A DNA stretch of 28,506 nucleotides, taken from Lachnospiraceae bacterium. Its GTDB lineage: Bacteria > Bacillota > Clostridia > Lachnospirales > Lachnospiraceae. The position numbers and the translations under genes are program-made. This document shows, piece after piece, positions 24,419 to 28,506 of this stretch. The DNA lies in contig CABIXN010000006.1 in NCBI GenBank assembly GCA_902362715.1, positions 27,090 through 55,595 of the forward strand, written 5' to 3'. Position 1 is the stretch's first letter; every line of letters starts with the position of its first letter. The notes below the pieces were generated by a model. It searched no databases. It was not told the DNA's origin and saw nothing but the letters and a program-made list of their open reading frames with translations.

Positions 24419-24471
24419 TCATCTTCCGTATTCCTTTGTACCCTCTTTTGTATAATCTTAAAACCCTTTAT

Positions 24472-25383
24472 TTATTTTGAAATATAAACTTTGCCGTCAT
24501 ATACAGCCGCCATCCAGCCGGAAGGAGTTTTCATCCAGATTTCCCGGCCCGATATATATTTCACGGCTTTGCAGGTAACCCGGGTTCCTTTTTTCATTAC
24601 AGCCATGGTCTGAGGATAAGAATGTTTTTTACCTTCCGCCGTCAGCTGGTTTCTGCGTTTTTGACGGTACTTCACTCCCGGTCCTGTTCTGACCTTTAAG
24701 TCCGTCTTAAGAGTATATACTTCTCCCTTTTTGTAACGGATATCCGGCGCCGTGGGTTTTTCATACCGCATCAGCTCCTGAAGATTTACAAAAGCCATAT
24801 CCAGATCTACATTTCCTTTAATTCCCTCTACTTTACCCTTAGATGAATACTGCCACATTTTGGCATAGGATCTTGGATTCAACTGAGAATCTTCCATATA
24901 TTCTCCATGATCTGATATGGGGTACCGTGCAATCCAGAACGGATATTTCCGGGAAAGCTTCTTCCCGTCTAAAACATTATCATACCATTCTTTATTACAG
25001 TAGATTCCGGTTTTGTAACCCGCTTTTTTCAAAATACCGGCCTGGGCCTCTATAATTCTTTCCAGCCGGCGGCTTCTTAGCTTTTGCAAAGATGCATCTT
25101 CCATATCCAGCCAGACGCCGCAGGTAATTTTTTTGCCCTTTATAATTTTTACAATTGCCCGTGCTTCCCTTTTTGCCTGGGCCACAGTCTTTGCGTATAC
25201 ATAATGATACACTCCCAGGGGAAGCTTTTCTCTGCTGGCCTCACTGTAGTTCCTTTCAAACATTTCTTCCGGCTGGTTATTTTTATTTGTTACTTTTAAA
25301 ATTGCAAAGTGGACATCGTCATCTCTGACTTTATCCCAGGAAATCACTCCCTGCCACCTGGCAACATCAATTCCACGTTCCAT
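24472..25383 (-). CDS. GH25 muramidase (lysozyme) with C-terminal SH3-like domain
   Basis: A 303-residue peptidoglycan hydrolase predicted to cut the MurNAc-GlcNAc bond. The GH25 barrel (about 1-210) shows the active-site acids: D6 in GIDVARWQG, and D93 and E95 in VWLDMEDA. Typical AGYKTGIYCNKEWY, PFWIARY and KMWQYSSKG motifs are present. A bacterial SH3-type wall-binding domain follows (about 218-300; LKVRTGPGVKYR). No signal peptide or transmembrane segment is present at the N terminus, which begins directly at the catalytic Asp motif. The ribosome site is weak: GGAGGAG is 24 nt upstream and no start codon lies nearer in frame. It diverges from blaI across 128 bp containing the BlaI candidate operators. 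Confidence 0.93.
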   Translation of the reverse strand: MERGIDVARWQGVISWDKVRDDDVHFAILKVTNKNNQPEEMFERNYSEASREKLPLGVYHYVYAKTVAQAKREARAIVKIIKGKKITCGVWLDMEDASLQKLRSRRLERIIEAQAGILKKAGYKTGIYCNKEWYDNVLDGKKLSRKYPFWIARYPISDHGEYMEDSQLNPRSYAKMWQYSSKGKVEGIKGNVDLDMAFVNLQELMRYEKPTAPDIRYKKGEVYTLKTDLKVRTGPGVKYRQKRRNQLTAEGKKHSYPQTMAVMKKGTRVTCKAVKYISGREIWMKTPSGWMAAVYDGKVYISK

Positions 25384-25431
25384 ATTTTCTCGCTTTCTTT
25401 ATCTCTCCTCCCTTTATCATATGCGGATAGC

Positions 25432-25483
25432 ATTCTGTTGGTTGACAGAATCCTCTATTCTTTTTATACTATTACAAAAGTAA
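25432..25483 (+). promoter_or_regulatory. blaI promoter with two dyads (candidate BlaI operators)
   Basis: TTGACA (25442-25447) and TATACT (25465-25470) are exactly 17 nt apart. A perfect 7-bp inverted repeat, ATTCTGT/ACAGAAT (25432-25438 and 25445-25451), overlaps the -35. A second dyad, TTAC-AAAA-GTAA (25472-25483), sits right after the -10, over the predicted start. BlaI operators elsewhere contain TACA/TGTA half-sites, and the second dyad resembles them. The same region must contain the upstream signals of the divergent GH25 gene. Confidence 0.65.
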
Positions 25484-25511
25484 GACTTATGACAGGAGGC
25501 AATTGTCCGTT

Positions 25512-25895
25512 ATGAAAAAACTGCCGCAGATTTCCGAAGCGGAATATGAAATTATGAAGGTGATATGGAAAAAAGCTCCTATCAGCACTAATGACATCTG
25601 CACCGCTCTCATGCCGGAGCATGACTGGAGCGCTAAAACCATTCACACGATGCTCACAAGACTGACAGCAAAAAAAGCGGTTACTTATGAGAAAAGACAG
25701 CGAATGTATTATTACACCCCTCTGATCTGCCAGGAGGATTATCAGGCTCAGGAAAACAAATCATTTCTGGACCGTTTTTATGACGGACATGCCGGCCTGA
25801 TGATCTCAAGCCTTTTATCGGATTCCTCTGTTTCTGAAACAGAACTGAAAGAACTGCAGACTATCATCAGCCAAAAGCTGAAATCAGGAGAATAA
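25512..25895 (+). CDS. blaI: BlaI/MecI family repressor
   Basis: A 127-residue winged-helix repressor of the BlaI/MecI family. The DNA-binding domain (about 1-75) has the conserved start KLPQISEAEYEIMKVIW and DWSAKTIHTMLTRLTAKKAV, and the C-terminal part forms the dimer (about 85-127). It is expected to repress its own operon and any linked resistance or wall gene until its partner sensor is triggered by a beta-lactam. The start is uncertain. AGGAGG is 12 nt from the ATG chosen here and 3 nt from an in-frame TTG at 25503-25505. The family N terminus favours the ATG. By rough alignment, the Asn-Phe cleavage bond of staphylococcal BlaI is Ser-Leu here. One nucleotide separates its stop from blaR1. 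Confidence 0.93.
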   Translation: MKKLPQISEAEYEIMKVIWKKAPISTNDICTALMPEHDWSAKTIHTMLTRLTAKKAVTYEKRQRMYYYTPLICQEDYQAQENKSFLDRFYDGHAGLMISSLLSDSSVSETELKELQTIISQKLKSGE

Positions 25896-25896
25896 C

Positions 25897-27690
25897 ATGA
25901 ACTTTATCATGCAATTTATCATATGCAACGGTTTTATATGTATCCTGACAGGAATCATTCTCACCGCCAAGCATTATTTACAGAGGCACACTACTGTAAA
26001 CAGCCGGTACCTGTTCTGGTATTTTTATCTGGCCATGATCAGTATCCCCTTTCTCCCGTTGGGAATATCGGATCTGTCCCGCCGGATTCAAGGCCTTTTT
26101 TCCCGGTCCGGCACTTTAGCCGCCGGCAGTCTGTCCCCGTCAGTTTTTTCTGATGCTTCTGTTATTAACCGCCACTGGGTGGAAGATATTTTTGTTTCTT
26201 CCCAACCCGGTCTCTGGCAGCACCTTGGAACACTGCTGCTGATTGTATGGGTCTGCGGAATGCTCTGCACTGCAGGGCTGACACTTGCGTGCTGCATACG
26301 GCTTTTCAACATTCAAATAAACAGCTTTCCCGTTTCTGAGACCACACATCCGCAGCTGTACACACTGTACCGTGAATGCTGCGCAGAGATGAAACTTTCC
26401 GGCAGATGCCGGCTGCTTACATCCTGCCGTATTTCTTCTCCTGTTACTTACGGTATTTTCCGCCCTAAAATCCTGGTACCGGAAGACATAGATCTGATGC
26501 TCTCCGAAAAAGAACTTCACTGCATCCTGCTTCATGAACTGCAGCACTGCCGTCAAAAAGACGCCTGGAGCAATGTCTTAATCTGTATCTTTCGAATCCT
26601 GTACTGGTTTAATCCCCTGGTACACCTTGCTTTCCGGCAGTTTGAAACAGACCGGGAAAGCGCCTGCGATTATGCCGTAATCAGCCATATAGGCTCCCAG
26701 CAGCATCTAGAATACGCTCAGGCAATCATCCGTTTTGCTGATCAGATGTTAAAACGAACAGCTTTTTCCCCGGTTTCCGGAATCGGTCAGAAAACTTCAC
26801 AGATGAAAAAAAGGATTCTGCTGATTGCATCTTACGAAACTGCACCGGCCCGTAAAAAACAGCTGACAGCAGTTCTTCTGGCAGGATTTGCCTTTCTGGT
26901 TTTTCTGGTCAGCCCTCTGTTAACAGTTTCTGCCGGCTCCTCTTCTGGTTATCAGCCTGACAGCAGACAGGTTCAGACAACCGATTTGTCCGCCTATTTT
27001 CAGGGATACCAGGGGACATTTGTCCTGTACGATCAATCGAAAGATCAGTATCAGATTTACAACCAAAAGCTGAGCCAAAAACGGTTTTCTCCAGATTCTA
27101 CCTATAAGGCGGCTGCAGCCCTGCTGGCTTTAAATGCCGGTGTAATAACGCCCAAAGACAGCTTAAGGTCCTGGGACAACTCGCCGCAGCCATACGAATC
27201 CTGGAATCAGGATCAGACACTTACCTCTGCAATGCAGAACTCCGTCAACTGGTATTTTCAAAATCTGGACGCCCAAACAGGAGCTGTGCAGCTTTTAAAA
27301 GGCTATCGGGAGCTTTCCTATGGAAACGGGGATATCAGCGGCGGACTTAACAGCTATTGGATGGAGTCTACCTTAAAAATTTCCCCCCTTGAGCAGGTAA
27401 ACTTTCTGAGAAATCTTTACTGCAATGAATGGGGATACAAAGAAGAAAATATTCAGGCAGTAAAACAATCCCTGTTCCTGTCACAGGAGAGCCAAAGCAG
27501 TCTGTACGGGAAAACAGGAAGCGGAAAGACTTCTGACTCTGCCCGCACCGGATGGTTTATCGGGTATGTAGAACAATCGGAAAATATTTATTTCTTCGCG
27601 GCTCATATTGAAGATAAAGACAGCGCCTCCGGCAGTACTGCCCAAAAAATTGTCCAAACAATTCTAAAGGACTATGGAATCTTCCAATAA
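25897..27690 (+). CDS. blaR1: BlaR1-type M56 metallopeptidase with penicillin-sensor domain
   Basis: A 597-residue membrane sensor-transducer. Several N-terminal transmembrane helices and a cytoplasmic M56 zinc-protease loop carry HELQH (213-217) and E254 in DRESACD. A last helix near 323-345 leads to an extracellular class D beta-lactamase-like sensor (about 362-597). The sensor keeps the acylation motifs STYK (S401, K404), SVN (449-451) and KTG (539-541), matching the BlaR1 layout. Beta-lactam acylation of S401 should activate the protease, which inactivates BlaI. AGGAG lies about 6 nt before the ATG, and TAA-C-ATG spacing couples it to blaI. No beta-lactamase or PBP gene is in the window; the closest wall gene is the divergent GH25 muramidase. 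A structured terminator region follows. Confidence 0.95.
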   Translation: MNFIMQFIICNGFICILTGIILTAKHYLQRHTTVNSRYLFWYFYLAMISIPFLPLGISDLSRRIQGLFSRSGTLAAGSLSPSVFSDASVINRHWVEDIFVSSQPGLWQHLGTLLLIVWVCGMLCTAGLTLACCIRLFNIQINSFPVSETTHPQLYTLYRECCAEMKLSGRCRLLTSCRISSPVTYGIFRPKILVPEDIDLMLSEKELHCILLHELQHCRQKDAWSNVLICIFRILYWFNPLVHLAFRQFETDRESACDYAVISHIGSQQHLEYAQAIIRFADQMLKRTAFSPVSGIGQKTSQMKKRILLIASYETAPARKKQLTAVLLAGFAFLVFLVSPLLTVSAGSSSGYQPDSRQVQTTDLSAYFQGYQGTFVLYDQSKDQYQIYNQKLSQKRFSPDSTYKAAAALLALNAGVITPKDSLRSWDNSPQPYESWNQDQTLTSAMQNSVNWYFQNLDAQTGAVQLLKGYRELSYGNGDISGGLNSYWMESTLKISPLEQVNFLRNLYCNEWGYKEENIQAVKQSLFLSQESQSSLYGKTGSGKTSDSARTGWFIGYVEQSENIYFFAAHIEDKDSASGSTAQKIVQTILKDYGIFQ

Positions 27691-27713
27691 GGGAGCGGTC
27701 CCCTGCCAAAAAA

Positions 27714-27810
27714 AGAATCCTGCCACGGCAGGATTCTCCGCCTGCGGCGGGTCGCTTTTGCGACATGATTCCATTCCGCCGCAGTGCGATCCTCAGCGGA
27801 GCGTTTTTTT
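27714..27810. other. GC-rich, highly structured element after blaR1 (terminators or ncRNA)
   Basis: Several perfect stems are packed into about 97 nt. AGAATCCTGCC (27714-27724) pairs with GGCAGGATTCT (27727-27737). CTCCGC (27736-27741) pairs with GCGGAG (27796-27801). CTGCGGCGG (27742-27750) pairs with CCGCCGCAG (27776-27784). GTCGC-TTTT-GCGAC lies inside at 27751-27764. An A-run precedes the element and seven T (27804-27810) follow it. On the plus strand the nested stems plus T-run should end blaR1 transcription. On the minus strand the first stem followed by seven T is an equally good terminator. It is far richer in GC than its surroundings, so it could be a small RNA gene on either strand or a dispersed palindromic repeat. 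Confidence 0.6.
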
Positions 27811-27867
27811 GCTCTATAGGAATCGGTACTTTTCAGCTTTATCACAACACAGTATTTCCTATACAGT

Positions 27868-27911
27868 AAAAAGAGAGTCCCCAAAACAACTGTTTTGAGG
27901 GCTCTCTTTTT
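27868..27911. terminator. Bidirectional terminator between blaR1 and the surface protein gene
   Basis: AAAAAGAGAG (27868-27877) pairs with CTCTCTTTTT (27902-27911), and inner CAAAAC/GTTTTG (27882-27887 and 27892-27897) closes on an AACT loop, with one mismatch between. It is flanked by A on the left and T on the right, so both strands get a U-rich tail. It ends 38 nt before the minus-strand surface protein stop codon. Confidence 0.88.
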
Positions 27912-27949
27912 AAGTCTGTCTGCATAATTTTATATCACTATGCTCTTCA

Positions 27950-28506
27950 CTATGCTCTTCTGCGCCTGCTGATAAGAACAACCGCTGCGCCTGCTGCAAC
28001 TACAATTACTATAATCGGCATAACCGGAGTTTCATCACCGGTTTTTACAACATCGCTCTTACCATTGTCTTCCTGATCCCCATCCGAATTATTAGTATTC
28101 GGGTCCTTTGATGTATCCTGTCCCGGATTTTCTGGTGTTTCCGGTTTTTCTGACGGCTCTGGCTCTTTCGTATCATCTTTTGTAATTTCCTGATATTTTG
28201 CTTCCGCTTCTTTCAGAGTCTGATATTCTGTTACCAGTTTTTTCTCTTCTTCAGACAACTTATCGTATGCTGCTTTAGCTACCTCGATAGCTTCTTTACT
28301 ATCTTCTGTTACCGTTCCAATGGCATTGATTAACTCATCCACTGCTGCCGCATTACTCTCCATCTGTGCGTAAGCTGCCTCTGCTTCTTCCAGTTTTGAA
28401 AGGTTGCTTACCTTTCCTTTGGCCGGTTCTGACAGGGCATCATATGCTGCTCTGGCTGCCTCTATGGCTTCTTTACTGTCAAGAGTTACGGTTCCGATAG
28501 CTTTGA
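27950..28506 (-). CDS. Cell-wall-anchored repeat protein, C-terminal part only
   Basis: The frame is open to the right edge, so only the last 185 residues are seen; a methionine at 28361-28363 is internal. From the N-terminal side there are two copies of a 59-residue helical repeat (AIGTVT-x-DSKEAIE, then AAYD-x-LS), a Pro/Glu/Asp/Asn-rich linker of about 55 residues, and a sorting-signal-like end. That end is VVKTGDETP followed by a hydrophobic stretch (about 22 residues) and a basic tail, RRRRA. The KTGD motif is an LPxTG-like variant seen in Lachnospiraceae, so sortase anchoring is likely. Similar repeats occur in Gram-positive adhesins and large surface glycosidases. The binding target and catalytic domain, if any, lie outside the window. 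Confidence 0.85.
   Translation of the reverse strand, partial: KAIGTVTLDSKEAIEAARAAYDALSEPAKGKVSNLSKLEEAEAAYAQMESNAAAVDELINAIGTVTEDSKEAIEVAKAAYDKLSEEEKKLVTEYQTLKEAEAKYQEITKDDTKEPEPSEKPETPENPGQDTSKDPNTNNSDGDQEDNGKSDVVKTGDETPVMPIIVIVVAAGAAVVLISRRRRA
28184..28501 (-). repeat. Tandem 177-bp (59-residue) repeats in the surface protein
   Basis: Two tandem units with a 177-bp period are present. Unit 1 is 28325-28501; unit 2 starts at 28324 and fades after about 47 residues at 28184, where the linker begins. Shared residues include AIGTVT, DSKEAIE, AAYD-x-LS and a final AE-x-x-Y. Predicted helical bundles; more units may lie beyond the window. Confidence 0.8.

Noticed and set aside
27557..27884. 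Arg-rich minus-strand frames over the end of blaR1 and the structured element
   Set aside because: Their composition is that of a translated palindromic GC-rich element, they overlap blaR1 and strong stems, and they have no convincing ribosome site.
1..28506. CRISPR arrays, tRNA or rRNA genes, insertion sequences or prophage genes
   Set aside because: No regularly spaced repeats, cloverleaf-like segments, transposase motifs or structural phage genes were found by reading; the only phage-like hint is the lone GH25 gene.

Overview
The window reads as chromosomal DNA of a low-to-mid GC member of the Bacillota, most likely class Clostridia and plausibly Lachnospiraceae. The evidence is strong AGGAGG-type ribosome sites with some TTG starts, HPr kinase (typical of Bacillota), a BlaI/BlaR1 pair, a sortase-type surface protein with a KTGD motif, and an RND pump built like those of monoderm Clostridia. 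The genus is inference. No tRNA, rRNA, CRISPR array, transposase or phage module was seen.

Region 1 (1-7095) is a housekeeping block on the minus strand: ftsH, uvrC, hprK, an M18 aminopeptidase and the start of murB. A good sigma-A-type promoter precedes ftsH and an extended -10 precedes hprK. The 421-bp gap before pyrG holds both divergent promoters and a doubtful 29-codon ORF. Region 2 (7096-8783) is pyrG on the plus strand, ending in a long hairpin shared with convergent pabB. Region 3 (8807-14501) is a minus-strand run: ybaK, a DUF308 membrane protein, a 76-residue unknown, a radical SAM protein, an AEC transporter, a WYL regulator and pabB.

Region 4 (14559-19342) is a drug-efflux style unit: a 1302-residue RND permease with a divergent TetR regulator and candidate operator between them. 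The permease carries a roughly 265-residue coiled-coil insertion in what should be its funnel-top domain, and no adaptor protein gene is nearby. tetR converges on an aldo/keto reductase, and a perfect 10-bp palindrome supplies both stop codons. Region 5 (19334-24268) runs lysR, azlC, azlD, yitT, aldo/keto reductase on the minus strand, with a YeiH-family exporter diverging from lysR across an AT-rich, palindrome-filled promoter region.

Region 6 (24272-28506) has a GH25 muramidase diverging from blaI-blaR1, so a beta-lactam sensing pair sits beside a peptidoglycan hydrolase and not beside a visible beta-lactamase. After blaR1 comes a GC-rich, highly structured element bounded by A and T runs, then a clear bidirectional terminator, then the C-terminal part of a repeat-containing cell-wall protein cut by the window end. 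The most promising leads are the RND insertion, the structured element after blaR1, the GH25/BlaI regulatory region and two small overlooked ORFs.
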